64,000 nt of DNA from Roseitalea porphyridii (GTDB lineage Bacteria > Pseudomonadota > Alphaproteobacteria > Rhizobiales > Rhizobiaceae): the NCBI RefSeq assembly GCF_004331955.1, contig NZ_CP036532.1:248001-312000 (forward strand). The letters run 5' to 3'. Below are positions 25,987 through 34,552 of this stretch, in pieces; the stretch's first letter is position 1, and the number at the start of each line of letters is the position of its first letter. The notes beneath the pieces were generated by a model. It saw nothing but the letters and a program-made list of their open reading frames with translations. It made no database searches and had not been told where the DNA came from. A program made the translations under genes and the position numbers.

Positions 25987-27375
25987 TCAGGCCCCGTTTG
26001 GGTTCGCGCGATCGCGGATTTCGGCAAAGGTCCAGTCGACCTTCAGGTCGCCGTTCTCCCAGACCGGCCGCATCAGGTTTTCGCGATCGCCCAGATCCTT
26101 GAGCGGCACGGCGACAGGCGCGCCGTCTTCCATCACCACCGCCTGCCGGTAGCGCTTGGAGGCCTTGCCCGGGTCGGTCTTGGGGTCTTTCGAGATGCCG
26201 TGCCAGTTGCCGCCCGCGTCCTGGCGGGCATTGGCCTTCATGGCAAAGCGCAGCGTATCGCGATTGACCTTCTGCAACAGCCCGGCGCCCATGCCGAAGG
26301 CAAGGTTTTCCGCCGACCAGCCGCGCTCGGCCATCGCCTCGAGCAGCACGCGGATCGTGCGCGGGTTGATGCCGTCGCCCTGGATGACGCGCACGCACGG
26401 CGCCAGCACCTTGTAGCCCTTGGAATTGACCGAAAAGCCGAAGATCTCGCCGAGCATCTCGATCGTGTCGATCGGCACGCGCGTAGCATCGCCCGAATCG
26501 GGCCGGACGACCAGCGTGCCCTTCATCGCCTTGACCTTGTCCTTGAGCTGGCCGCCCCAGATCGTCTGCACGGCGCGGAACAGATCGTAGCTGTCGGAGA
26601 CGACAGCCACCAGTTTACCCTCGCCGTCGAACTGGTCGATCATGTTCTCGTAGGCGGCCGCCTCGCGCTCCTCGCCCCAGCTCGTCATGGTCGAGTGCTC
26701 GGCGGCGGGGATCGAAAAGCCGGCCATCGGCTCGTGATAATATCTGCGCGCGGCGACGAGGCTCGCCACCGTATCGGTGCCCAGAAAACTGACCAGATGC
26801 GCCACGCCGCCAAGGCCGGCCTGTTCCTGGCTGGTCGCGCCGCGCGCGCCGAAATCGTGCAGCCGGAACGGCAGGACGGGGCCGGGATCGTCGCAGGTGC
26901 GCGCCAGCGCCTCGGCGATCATCTGGCGCACATGCCAGGAAACGGTGGCGACGGTCGACGGATACCAGACCGCGCGCAGCAGCGAGGTTTCAAGGAAGGT
27001 CGGCAGCCAGAAGAAATCGGGGTCGGTGTTGCGCACCTGCACCATCGGCGTGCCCGCCGGCACGATCATGCCTTCGGGCAGCGCCTCGATCATCAGCGGC
27101 AGATAGCCGCCATGGCGCTCGACCAGCCTCTCCCAGCCGGTTCGGTTGAAGGGCAAGCCGTGCGCCGTGACCAGCTCTTCGGCCTCGTCGATGTGAGCGC
27201 GCGTGACCGGCTGCGACAGATATTCCTTCAGGAACATCTGCAGGCCGAAAAACAGCGTGTTGTCATACTCTCCGCCGCGCCGCGATTCGATATAGGCCGA
27301 AATACCCGCCGTCTCGGGCGGGTACTGCGCGAAATGGGAGTACTTGTAGCTGTCCGTGTTGAGGATGAAGTTCAT
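25987..27375 (-). CDS. nicotinamide (or nicotinate) phosphoribosyltransferase
   Basis: 462 residues resembling NAMPT/NadV rather than PncB. Family stretches: TDSYKYSHFAQYPP (7-20), FHDFGARGA-type segment LHDFGARGATSQEQ, PAAEHSTMTSWG, VVRPDSGD and RVIQGDGI. The enzyme joins nicotinamide with phosphoribosyl pyrophosphate, giving NMN in one step of NAD salvage. NadV-type genes are patchily distributed in bacteria, so this gene may have been acquired. It heads a two-gene operon with the oxidoreductase. The distinction between nicotinamide and nicotinate as substrate is inferred from motif resemblance only. Confidence 0.85.
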   Translation of the reverse strand: MNFILNTDSYKYSHFAQYPPETAGISAYIESRRGGEYDNTLFFGLQMFLKEYLSQPVTRAHIDEAEELVTAHGLPFNRTGWERLVERHGGYLPLMIEALPEGMIVPAGTPMVQVRNTDPDFFWLPTFLETSLLRAVWYPSTVATVSWHVRQMIAEALARTCDDPGPVLPFRLHDFGARGATSQEQAGLGGVAHLVSFLGTDTVASLVAARRYYHEPMAGFSIPAAEHSTMTSWGEEREAAAYENMIDQFDGEGKLVAVVSDSYDLFRAVQTIWGGQLKDKVKAMKGTLVVRPDSGDATRVPIDTIEMLGEIFGFSVNSKGYKVLAPCVRVIQGDGINPRTIRVLLEAMAERGWSAENLAFGMGAGLLQKVNRDTLRFAMKANARQDAGGNWHGISKDPKTDPGKASKRYRQAVVMEDGAPVAVPLKDLGDRENLMRPVWENGDLKVDWTFAEIRDRANPNGA

Positions 27376-27491
27376 GACCGGCTCCGCCCGATGCAGGACA
27401 GCCTTGTGTCAGAGGCGTCGGCAAGGGGCAAGGCGCATGAAGCCCCGATCCGTACGGTCGACGCGCCAACGGCCGCGATCGTGATGCGCAT

Positions 27492-27521
27492 TTCGACAAA
27501 TCACGACATGTGCTACATGTC
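27492..27521 (+). promoter_or_regulatory. promoter and inverted-repeat operator of the RHH/ParE pair
   Basis: A perfect inverted repeat GACATGT-GCT-ACATGTC occupies 27505-27521, 30 bases before the antitoxin start. It overlaps a plausible promoter (-35 TTCGAC 27492-27497, 16 bases, -10 TACATG 27514-27519). RHH antitoxins bind such repeats to repress their own operon, so this is a likely autoregulatory site. Confidence 0.6.
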
Positions 27522-27550
27522 TTTCACCATCGACATCGAGGAACGACGTC

Positions 27551-27769
27551 ATGAAGTCCGTATCCGTGCGAATCGACGACGACATCAAGGCGCGCTGGGA
27601 GCGCCTCTCCGATGAGCATGGGCTCAACGCCAGCCATCTGATGCGTCAGGCGATCGTCGAGAAACTGGAAGAACTCGAGGATTTCTACACGGTCCGCCAG
27701 CGCCTGTCGGAACCGTTCGACCCGGTTCCCGACGAAGATGTGTGGAAGCGGGCCGGTCTTGCGGATTGA
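27551..27769 (+). CDS. ribbon-helix-helix antitoxin
   Basis: 72 residues. The first strand KSVSVRIDDDIKARW and the helices LSDEHGLNASHLMRQAI and VEKLEELEDF form a ribbon-helix-helix DNA-binding domain; the C-terminal 25 residues are probably the toxin-binding tail. Ribosome binding site GAGGA precedes ATG 27551. It overlaps the downstream toxin gene, the normal order of parDE/relBE systems, and has a strong inverted repeat in its promoter. It neutralises the toxin and represses the operon by inference. Confidence 0.85.
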   Translation: MKSVSVRIDDDIKARWERLSDEHGLNASHLMRQAIVEKLEELEDFYTVRQRLSEPFDPVPDEDVWKRAGLAD

Positions 27770-28058
27770 ATGGCATCCGGAAGCCGTCGAAGAACTCATC
27801 GCGCTCTCCGAGCCCGATCAGCGGCGCATCAGGAAGGCTCTCCACGAACTCGCCGGGATCGATGACGCGAGAAAGCGCCTTGTACCCTATTCGGGCAACC
27901 TCAAGGGGTTCTGGAAGCTGCGATGCGGCGACTTTCGGCTGGTATGCGAACTGACCCGACGCGGTGGTCAGGTAGTGCTCATCATACACCTGGCCCATCG
28001 CAGCCGTGTCTATTCCAAGCGAGGAACCCGGACGGTCCGCTCCCGATCGGCCGGGTAG
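27738..28058 (+). CDS. RelE/ParE-family toxin
   Basis: 106 residues from ATG 27738, or 99 from TTG 27759, which gives the more typical beginning LRIEWHPEAVEELIALS. Conserved family features: the two N-terminal helices ending LAGIDDARKRL, then GNLKGFWKLRCGDFRLVCEL and the end HLAHRSRVY, which resembles ParE/RelE toxins; the pattern cannot tell gyrase poisons from mRNA interferases. The C-terminus carries an extra basic stretch. It overlaps the antitoxin by 32 (or 11) bases and ends 10 bases from the convergent pheT stop. Confidence 0.85.
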   Translation: MCGSGPVLRIEWHPEAVEELIALSEPDQRRIRKALHELAGIDDARKRLVPYSGNLKGFWKLRCGDFRLVCELTRRGGQVVLIIHLAHRSRVYSKRGTRTVRSRSAG

Positions 28059-28068
28059 GTGTTCGCTG

Positions 28069-30474
28069 CTAAGACCGCAAAACACCGCCCGTCGCCTTTG
28101 CGACGCTGGCGACGATCTTGCCGCTCAGCGACTCGAAATCCTCGTCGGTGAGGGTGCGCTCGGTCGGCTGGATCTCCACTTCCAGCGCCACCGACTTGCG
28201 GCCGTCGCCCAGCGAAGCGCCTTCGAACACGTCGAACACGTTGACGCCGGCGATGAGCTGCTTGTCGGCGGACGACACGGCACGAATCAGTTCGTTCGCG
28301 GCAACGCCCGCATCGACGACGAAGGCGAAATCGCGCGTCACCGCCTGATAGGGCGAAACGTCGAGGCGCGGCCGGGTGCGCGTCGCCTTGCGCTTGGATT
28401 CGGGGATCGCATCCAGGAACACTTCGAAGCCGCAGAGGGGCCCCTTCACGTCGAGCGTCTCGAGCGTTCCGGGGTGGAACTCGCCGAAATGGCCCAGCAC
28501 CATCTTCGGCCCCAGCCTGATCACGCCCGAACGGCCGGGATGGTACCAGTCCGGCGCGCCGCGTTCGATCTGCACCTTTTCGACCGGCGCGCCCGCCGCT
28601 TCGAGCGCGGCCAGCGCGTCGGCTTTCGCATCGAACACGCCGACCGGATCGGCATGACCGTCCCAGGCACGGCCCGGCCCGGTGAGCTTCGCCGTGCCGC
28701 GGCGGACGCCGCTGGCGACACGCTTCTGATCACCCGGCGCATCGCCCAGATAGATGCCCGCCACCTCGAACAGGGCGACATCGCCATGGCCGACATTGGC
28801 GTTGCGCTGCGCCGCCGCCAGCAGGCCCGGCAGCAGCGAGGGGCGCATGTCGCTCATCTCCTCGGAAATCGGGTTGGACAGTTTCAGCGCGGCTGCGCCG
28901 CCGCCGAACGCCTCGGCATGGGCGGCCGGAATGAACGACCAGGAGACCGCCTCCATCATGCCGCGCGCGGCAAGTGCCCGGCGTGTATCGCGGGTGCGCA
29001 TCTGTCTGGTGGTCAGGATGCGGCCCGGCACGCCGTCAAGACGCGCCAGCGGCACGGGCGCGATCTTGCCCACACCGTGAATGCGCATGACCTCCTCGAC
29101 CAGATCGGCCTTGCCCTCGATGTCCGGCCGCCAGGACGGCACGGTGACGGTGGCGGTCTCGCCGCTGGCGTCCACGGCAAATCCGAGGCTTTCGAGGATG
29201 GCGGTGCTTTCGGCCCTGTCGACATCGGCGCCGGTCAGCCGTCCGACCTCGGCGAACGGGAACGAAACTTGCTTCGGCTCGTGGCCCCGATAGCCCTCGA
29301 CGCGCGTTTGAGACGGCGTACCGCCGCACAGATCGAGCACCATGCGGGTTGCCAGTTCGAGGCCCGGCACCATGAATTCGGGATCGACGCCGCGCTCGAA
29401 CCGGTAGCGCGCATCGGTGATGATGGAAAGATCGCGGCCGGTACGGGCGACGTTGCGCGGGTTCCACAGCGCCGATTCGATCAGAACGTCGGTCGTGCCC
29501 TCGTCGCAGCCCGAATGCTCGCCGCCCATGATACCGGCGATGGATTCGGGCCCCTTGTCGTCGGCGATCACGCACATGTCCTCTGTCAGCGTGTAGTCGC
29601 GGCCATCGAGACCAAGGATCGTCTCGCCGTTTTGCGCCCGGCGCACGACAAGGTCGCCTGCGACCTTCTTGGCATCGAACACGTGCAGCGGCCGGCCCCA
29701 GCCGAAGGTGACATAGTTGGTGATGTCGACCAGCGCGTTGATGGGACGCAGGCCGATGGCGATCAGCCGCTGCTGCATCCACTGCGGCGACGGCCCGTTC
29801 CTGACGCCGCGCACCAGCCGCAGCGCGAAGCCGGGGCACAGGTCCGGCGCCTCAATGGTCACGCCGACCGGGCAGGCGCCGTCGCCGGCGACCGGCTCTG
29901 CCGGAACCTGTTTCAGCGTGCCCAGCCCGGCGGCGGCCAGATCGCGGGCGATGCCGGCAATGCCCGTGCAGTCGGGCCGGTTCGGCGTCAAGCCGATCTC
30001 GATCACCGGATCGTCGAGCCCGGCATAGGCGGAGAACGAGGTGCCGACCGGCGCGTCGTCGGGCAGATCGATGATGCCCTGATGGTCGTCGGACATCTCA
30101 AGCTCGCGCTCCGAGCACATCATGCCGAAGCTCTCGACACCCCTGATCTTGCCGACCGACAGTTCCAGATCGATGCCCGGCACATAGGTGCCCGGCGCGG
30201 CGAATGCGCCGATCATCCCAGCGCGAGCGTTCGGCGCTCCGCACACCACCTGCACCGGCTTGCCGTCGCCGGCATCGACCGTCAGCACCTTGAGCTTGTC
30301 GGCGTCGGGATGCTTTTCGGCGGTCAGCACGCGGGCGATGGTGAACGGCGCGAACCGGCTCTTGTCGTCGAGATGCTCGACCTCGAGGCCGATCATGTCG
30401 AGCGTGTCGACGATCTCGGCAAGCGTTGCGTCCGTGTCGAGATGGTCCTTGAGCCAGGACAGGGTCAGTTTCAT
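28069..30474 (-). CDS. pheT: phenylalanyl-tRNA synthetase beta subunit
   Basis: 801 residues. N-terminal EMAP/tRNA-binding domain ([11 protein letters not shown] typical, residues about 78-88), B3/B4 editing domain with LIASALWNP-like stretch [16 protein letters not shown]5 domain, and the C-terminal ferredoxin-like anticodon-binding domain ending [15 protein letters not shown]. With PheS it charges tRNA-Phe. It starts 24 bases after the DUF2442 stop, so it is the last gene of pheS-DUF4160-DUF2442-pheT and depends on read-through past the two inserted genes. Confidence 0.97.
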   Translation of the reverse strand: MKLTLSWLKDHLDTDATLAEIVDTLDMIGLEVEHLDDKSRFAPFTIARVLTAEKHPDADKLKVLTVDAGDGKPVQVVCGAPNARAGMIGAFAAPGTYVPGIDLELSVGKIRGVESFGMMCSERELEMSDDHQGIIDLPDDAPVGTSFSAYAGLDDPVIEIGLTPNRPDCTGIAGIARDLAAAGLGTLKQVPAEPVAGDGACPVGVTIEAPDLCPGFALRLVRGVRNGPSPQWMQQRLIAIGLRPINALVDITNYVTFGWGRPLHVFDAKKVAGDLVVRRAQNGETILGLDGRDYTLTEDMCVIADDKGPESIAGIMGGEHSGCDEGTTDVLIESALWNPRNVARTGRDLSIITDARYRFERGVDPEFMVPGLELATRMVLDLCGGTPSQTRVEGYRGHEPKQVSFPFAEVGRLTGADVDRAESTAILESLGFAVDASGETATVTVPSWRPDIEGKADLVEEVMRIHGVGKIAPVPLARLDGVPGRILTTRQMRTRDTRRALAARGMMEAVSWSFIPAAHAEAFGGGAAALKLSNPISEEMSDMRPSLLPGLLAAAQRNANVGHGDVALFEVAGIYLGDAPGDQKRVASGVRRGTAKLTGPGRAWDGHADPVGVFDAKADALAALEAAGAPVEKVQIERGAPDWYHPGRSGVIRLGPKMVLGHFGEFHPGTLETLDVKGPLCGFEVFLDAIPESKRKATRTRPRLDVSPYQAVTRDFAFVVDAGVAANELIRAVSSADKQLIAGVNVFDVFEGASLGDGRKSVALEVEIQPTERTLTDEDFESLSGKIVASVAKATGGVLRS

Positions 30475-30498
30475 CGGTTCGGTCTTTCGGTGATGGGG

Positions 30499-30774
30499 TC
30501 AGGCGGCTTGATCGGGCGCTTTCGCGTTGGGTGCCTTCCAGCCCAGCAACAGGGCTTTGATCGATACGCCCTCGTCGATGGCTGGCCACCAGATGCCGCT
30601 GTACTGAAGCTCCACCTCGGCGCGCTCGGCTTCCGAGGCTTGCTCCAGGTAGGGATACCACCACAAGGGCGCGCGGATCTGGCGGCCATCGGCCAGCGTG
30701 GCGAAGACGTACTGGTCGTCGCACCAGGCGGCAACCGGGCGTGTTCCTTCGGTCTCAAACTCCAAAGAAGTCAT
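30499..30774 (-). CDS. DUF2442 domain protein (antitoxin-like)
   Basis: 91 residues from ATG 30774. The segment VFATLADGRQIRAPLWWYPYL followed by IWWPAIDEGVSIKALL is the DUF2442 pattern; the last 15 residues are a Lys/Pro/Ala tail. DUF2442 proteins commonly pair with DUF4160 proteins, and the pair has the features of a toxin-antitoxin system. It overlaps the DUF4160 gene by 20 bases and lies between pheS and pheT on the same strand. Function not established. Confidence 0.8.
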   Translation of the reverse strand: MTSLEFETEGTRPVAAWCDDQYVFATLADGRQIRAPLWWYPYLEQASEAERAEVELQYSGIWWPAIDEGVSIKALLLGWKAPNAKAPDQAA

Positions 30775-30991
30775 TCCACGATCCAATCCAATCGTTCCGA
30801 TGGTCCGAGACAACCGCAAGAAGTCGACTGAGCTCCTGCTCGCTATAGCCGCGATTGTAGGCAACACTCAAATCACGCAACCACACTTTCGCGGCCTTGT
30901 CGCCCTTGATGACATGGACGTGCGGCGGTTCCGGTCCATCGGAGGCATAGAAGCGGAACTTGTGCCCGCGCCAGATCAGCAGTGTCGGCAT
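30755..30991 (-). CDS. DUF4160 domain protein (toxin-like)
   Basis: 78 residues. The whole protein is the DUF4160 domain: MPTLLIWRGHKFRFYASDG, then PPHVHVIKGDKAAKVWL and the C-terminal helix ending DHRNDWIGSWNDFFG. The histidines in PPHVHV are conserved in the family. ATG 30991 is separated from the pheS stop by one base, indicating translational coupling; its end overlaps DUF2442 by 20 bases. Proposed toxin partner in a TA-like pair; biochemical role unknown. Confidence 0.82.
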   Translation of the reverse strand: MPTLLIWRGHKFRFYASDGPEPPHVHVIKGDKAAKVWLRDLSVAYNRGYSEQELSRLLAVVSDHRNDWIGSWNDFFGV

Positions 30992-30992
30992 G

Positions 30993-32102
30993 TCACCGGC
31001 TCAGCCCTCCGAACAGCGTCGGCATGTCGAGCGGGCGGAAGCCGTAATGGCTGAGCCAGCGCACGTCGGCGTCAAAGAACGCGCGCAGGTCCGGCATGCC
31101 GTACTTCAGCATTGCCAGGCGATCGATGCCGATGCCCCAGGCAAAGCCCTGATAGACGTCCGGATCGAGCCCGCCGGCGCGCAGCACATTCGGATGGACC
31201 ATGCCGCAGCCAAGGATCTCCATCCAGTCATTGCCCTCGCCGAAGCGTACCTCGCCGGGCCTTGACCGGTCGCACTGGATGTCGACCTCGAGGCTCGGTT
31301 CGGTGAACGGGAAGTAGGACGGCCGGTAACGCATGGCGACCTCGTCCACCTCGAAGAACGCCTTGCAGAACGTTTCGATGGTCCATTTCAGATGCGCGAC
31401 CGTCGTCACCTCGTCGACCACCAGTGCTTCGAGCTGGTGGAACATGGGCGTGTGGGTGGCGTCCGAATCGTGCCGATAGGTCTTGCCCGGAATGGCGACA
31501 CGGATTGGCGGCTTCTGCGCTTCCATCGTGCGCATCTGAACGGGCGATGTGTGCGTGCGCAGCACCTTGCGCTCGCCATCCTCGCCCGGCGCGAGGAAGA
31601 AGGTGTCGTGCATTTCGCGCGCCGGATGGTCGGGCGGGAAGTTGAGCGCGGTGAAGTTGTAATAGTCCGTCTCGATGTCCGGCCCTTCGGCGATGGCAAA
31701 GCCCATGTCCGCGCAAATCGCGGTGATCTCGTCGACCACCTGGGTGATCGGGTGGATGCGGCCGGTCTCGACGGGCGATGGCCGCACCGGCAGGGTGACG
31801 TCGACGGTCTCCTCGGCCAGCCTCGCCTCGATGGCGGCGGCACGCAGTTCGGCCTTCCGGTCGGCGATCGCCTCGGTCACGCGCGCCTTCAGCCCGTTCA
31901 GCGCCGGACCCATCACCTGCCGCTCTTCCGGGCTCATCCTTCCGAGCGTCTTCATCCGCTCGGAGACCGCGCCCTTCTTGCCGATGGCGGCGACGCGCAC
32001 CTGTTCGATCGCCGCCTCGTCGGATGCGGCGGCAATGTCGGCCATCAGGTCCCGTTCCAGCTCCGAAAGGTCATCGGAAGCGGTTTCGCTCATCGCGTTC
32101 AT
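30993..32102 (-). CDS. pheS: phenylalanyl-tRNA synthetase alpha subunit
   Basis: 369 residues from ATG 32102 (a second in-frame ATG lies at 32093). Coiled-coil N-terminus, then the class II synthetase core: motif 1 [19 protein letters not shown], motif 2 with TSPVQMRTM and [19 protein letters not shown], motif 3 [13 protein letters not shown]. It activates phenylalanine and, with PheT, charges tRNA-Phe. The open frame extends upstream over the hairpin at 32150-32189, which argues against longer starts. First gene of the pheS...pheT operon, 124 bases after rplT. Confidence 0.97.
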   Translation of the reverse strand: MNAMSETASDDLSELERDLMADIAAASDEAAIEQVRVAAIGKKGAVSERMKTLGRMSPEERQVMGPALNGLKARVTEAIADRKAELRAAAIEARLAEETVDVTLPVRPSPVETGRIHPITQVVDEITAICADMGFAIAEGPDIETDYYNFTALNFPPDHPAREMHDTFFLAPGEDGERKVLRTHTSPVQMRTMEAQKPPIRVAIPGKTYRHDSDATHTPMFHQLEALVVDEVTTVAHLKWTIETFCKAFFEVDEVAMRYRPSYFPFTEPSLEVDIQCDRSRPGEVRFGEGNDWMEILGCGMVHPNVLRAGGLDPDVYQGFAWGIGIDRLAMLKYGMPDLRAFFDADVRWLSHYGFRPLDMPTLFGGLSR

Positions 32103-32149
32103 GGCAGATCTCGTTGATGGTTTCGGCGTTGGTTTGTCACAGTCGTCAA

Positions 32150-32189
32150 GCAAAGAAAACCCGCGTCCGGCGTTGGCCAGAAGCGGGTT
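32150..32189 (-). terminator. intrinsic terminator after rplT
   Basis: On the minus strand AACCCGC (32189-32183) pairs with GCGGGTT (32164-32158) across an 18-base loop that can itself fold, followed by TTCTTT. It separates rpmI-rplT from pheS. Because pheS lacks an obvious strong promoter behind it, the hairpin could also act as an attenuator; I did not find a Phe-rich leader peptide to support that. Confidence 0.65.
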
Positions 32190-32226
32190 CTCAAACAGGT
32201 GTCGATGCGTTGAGAAGCGCGCTGGC

Positions 32227-32628
32227 CTAGCGGACAGCGGCCTCAAATGCGCCGGGCGTGGTGTTCTTGAGGTAGGCCAGTTCGGACTTGGCCTTCTCGG
32301 CGACCGCGGCGAACGCGGCCGGCTCGTGGATTGCCATGTCCGAGAGCACCTTGCGGTCGATCTCGACGCCGGCCTTGTTCAGCCCGTCGATCAGCCGACC
32401 ATAGGTCAGGCCATGCTCGCGGGCGGCGGCGTTGATGCGCTGGATCCACAGCGAGCGGAAATTGCGCTTTCTGGCCTTGCGGTCGCGATAGGCGTACTGG
32501 TCGGCCTTCTCGACGGCCTGCTTGGCCACCCGGATGGTGTTCTTGCGCCGGCCGTAATAGCCCTTGGCGCTCTTCAGAACCTTCTTGTGCTTGGCGTGTG
32601 CGGTCACGCCGCGTTTGACGCGTGCCAT
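32227..32628 (-). CDS. rplT: 50S ribosomal protein L20
   Basis: 133 residues, somewhat longer than E. coli L20 (118). Hallmark N-terminus [18 protein letters not shown] and core [21 protein letters not shown]20 binds 23S rRNA early in 50S assembly. ATG 32628 lies 36 bases after the rpmI stop; the two form the conserved rpmI-rplT unit. The C-terminal extension ([16 protein letters not shown]) is usual in alphaproteobacteria. Confidence 0.98.
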   Translation of the reverse strand: MARVKRGVTAHAKHKKVLKSAKGYYGRRKNTIRVAKQAVEKADQYAYRDRKARKRNFRSLWIQRINAAAREHGLTYGRLIDGLNKAGVEIDRKVLSDMAIHEPAAFAAVAEKAKSELAYLKNTTPGAFEAAVR

Positions 32629-32664
32629 GGTCTTTGTCCTCGATCCTTGCGTTCGCTCTGCGAC

Positions 32665-32865
32665 TCAGCCGCCATAGGGCATGTGTTTCTTGACGATCCT
32701 GCCGGCCGGTTCGGACAGCGTGTCCATGCCGCGCGCGTCGCGGATGAACTTGTTGGACCGCTTGATCATGCCGTGCCGCTTGCCCATCGGGGTGTATTTC
32801 ACCTTGCCCGTGGCGGTCAGCTTGAAACGCTTCTTGACCGAAGCCTTGGTCTTCAGTTTGGGCAT
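32665..32865 (-). CDS. rpmI: 50S ribosomal protein L35
   Basis: 66 residues: [20 protein letters not shown] and [19 protein letters not shown], the L35 signature. ATG 32865 is preceded by GGAG four to eight bases upstream. It is normally directly behind infC; here infC lies about 960 bases upstream with an opposite-strand gene between, so rpmI must have its own promoter in 32866-33100. I see no convincing -35/-10 pair there, nor any gene. Confidence 0.98.
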   Translation of the reverse strand: MPKLKTKASVKKRFKLTATGKVKYTPMGKRHGMIKRSNKFIRDARGMDTLSEPAGRIVKKHMPYGG

Positions 32866-33100
32866 TTTGCTCTCCATTTGCGTGTGCGCGCCAGTTCACC
32901 CTTCGGCGAACGCTCCACGAGGCCGTCCGGAAACCGGACCGCGATCGGATGATCGCTGCTCGTTTCGCCCGAATTGTCGATGACGTGCTGATCGTTCAGC
33001 ATTCATGGATCGACACGGCATGCCCTGCCGGCCGATCCGGACCGCGCGGCTATAGACTCGATCGCCCGGTGATGCAAGCCTGCGCACAAAGGAGGAACCC

Positions 33101-33736
33101 ATGAACGCCGACGCACCCAAACGCTTTCTCGACAAGGCCTATTCGGTCCGATCGGACGAGGAGACGCGCGCGCTCTATGATCGCTGGGCGGAAGTCTATG
33201 ACGAGGAACTGTCCGAGAACGACTACCGTCAGCCACAGCGCTGCGCCGAGGCGCTCGCTGCCCTGGTGCCGCCGCGGTCCGGGACCGAAGTGCTGGACGT
33301 CGGCTGCGGTTCGGGCCTGTCAGGCATTGCCCTGCACGCGGCCGGCTACGGGGTGATCGACGGCTGCGACTTCTCGACCGGAATGCTCGAGAAGGCACGC
33401 CTTTCGGGCGCCTACCGCCGCCTGTTCGAGGCCGACCTGAACGCCCCGCCGCTCGACGCGCCCGATGCCGCCTATGACGCGGCGACGTGCGTGGGGGTGT
33501 TCTCCTTCGGCCATGTCATGCCCGATGCGCTCGACGACATACTGCGGGTCGTCAGGGCCGGCGGCGGGCTGGTCATCGGCCTGAACGACAAGTTCTACCA
33601 GGACGGCGCGCTGACGGCGAAGCTCGATCGGCTCGAGCGCGACGGGCGCATCGCCGACCGTAAGGATGTCCATGGAGAGCATATCGTCGGCACGGGCCTG
33701 ACCGGCTGGGTGATCTCGGCGCGCAAGGCGGCCTGA
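33101..33736 (+). CDS. class I SAM-dependent methyltransferase (METTL27/WBSCR27-like)
   Basis: 211 residues. SAM-binding motif I VLDVGCGSGLSG at about residues 64-75, then YGVIDGCDFSTGMLEKAR (motif II area) and VGVFSFGHVMPDALDD. The N-terminal helix VRSDEETRALYDRWAEVYDEEL is typical of the WBSCR27/METTL27 group. Methyl acceptor unknown. Strong ribosome binding site AAAGGAGG. It lies on the opposite strand inside what is elsewhere the continuous infC-rpmI-rplT block, so it was probably inserted there. Confidence 0.88.
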   Translation: MNADAPKRFLDKAYSVRSDEETRALYDRWAEVYDEELSENDYRQPQRCAEALAALVPPRSGTEVLDVGCGSGLSGIALHAAGYGVIDGCDFSTGMLEKARLSGAYRRLFEADLNAPPLDAPDAAYDAATCVGVFSFGHVMPDALDDILRVVRAGGGLVIGLNDKFYQDGALTAKLDRLERDGRIADRKDVHGEHIVGTGLTGWVISARKAA

Positions 33737-33773
33737 CCTGCCCGGCGGGCCGACGGGTAAAGACGCCAGCATG

Positions 33774-33800
33774 AAAAAAGGCCCGCCGCCGGCGAGCCTT
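33774..33800 (-). terminator. intrinsic terminator behind infC
   Basis: On the minus strand the arms AAGGCTCGC (33800-33792) and GCGGGCCTT (33786-33778), with one mismatch, are followed by six T residues (33779-33774). It lies between the convergent infC and methyltransferase genes and stops infC transcription, confirming that infC no longer shares an mRNA with rpmI. Confidence 0.75.
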
Positions 33801-33826
33801 TCGGTTTCGCAGTCGGGACGGCGCGC

Positions 33827-34363
33827 CTATTTCGGCGCAAGCACCATCATCATCTGACGGCCTTCCAGCTTCGGTTCGGCCTCGACCTTGGAAATGTCCT
33901 GCACCTCCTCGCGCACGCGTTGCAGAAGCTGCATGCCGAGCTGCTGGTGGGCCATCTCGCGGCCGCGGAAGCGCAACGTCACCTTCACCTTGTCGCCCTC
34001 CTCGAAGAAGCGTTTGACCGCCTTCATCTTCACCTCGTAGTCGTGGGTGTCGATGTTCGGCCGCATCTTCACTTCCTTGACCTCGACGGTCTTCTGTTTC
34101 TTGCGGGCGGCGGCGGCCTTCTTCTGCTGCTCGTATTTGAGCTTGCCCAGATCGAGGATCTTGGCGACAGGCGGCTTGGCGTTGGGAGATATGAGAACGA
34201 GATCGAGGCCGGCCTCGTCGGCCATGCGCCTTGCATCACGCGTTTCGGTCACACCCCTGTTGTTGCCATCGGAATCGATCAGCTGAACTTCAGGTTCGCG
34301 AATGTCGTCATTGGCAGGGGGACCGGATTTCTGGGGCGGGGGCGCTCTGAATGGTCTGCGAAT
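33827..34363 (-). CDS. infC: translation initiation factor IF-3, with ATT start codon
   Basis: 178 residues when read from ATT at 34363. N-terminus [18 protein letters not shown] then [18 protein letters not shown] matches alphaproteobacterial IF-3; no ATG or GTG occurs early enough, and a GTG at 34252 would delete the first 37 residues of a conserved domain. The sequence AGGAG sits nine bases before the ATT. Core motif [28 protein letters not shown] and the end [12 protein letters not shown] are typical. IF-3 blocks initiation at non-standard codons, so the ATT start gives negative autoregulation, as shown for E. coli infC. Divergent from the hydrolase gene at 34553. Confidence 0.97.
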   Translation of the reverse strand: MRRPFRAPPPQKSGPPANDDIREPEVQLIDSDGNNRGVTETRDARRMADEAGLDLVLISPNAKPPVAKILDLGKLKYEQQKKAAAARKKQKTVEVKEVKMRPNIDTHDYEVKMKAVKRFFEEGDKVKVTLRFRGREMAHQQLGMQLLQRVREEVQDISKVEAEPKLEGRQMMMVLAPK

Positions 34364-34377
34364 GGTCGTAGTCTCCT
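34361..34377 (-). promoter_or_regulatory. ribosome binding site and ATT start of infC
   Basis: AGGAG at 34377-34373 on the minus strand is followed after nine bases by the ATT codon 34363-34361. This decides the non-standard start and is the likely site of IF-3 feedback control. Confidence 0.8.
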
Positions 34378-34552
34378 GATTGTTGACCGGAAGGGTTCAG
34401 GCCCGGCACGCGCTGGGCGCCGCCCGAGCCGGCGAGTCCATAGCATGAAGGTGCCCGGAAATCATCCGCTTTCCGGCGGCACGCCTTCACAGGACGCGAC
34501 AAAGCGCACATAAGGACGCCCGCGCGGTTTGAAAAGCGTCCGGAGGGGACCA

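Noticed and set aside
32150-32226. Phenylalanine attenuator with a leader peptide before pheS
   Set aside because: A hairpin is present but no short frame with consecutive Phe codons was found, so I call it the rplT terminator only.
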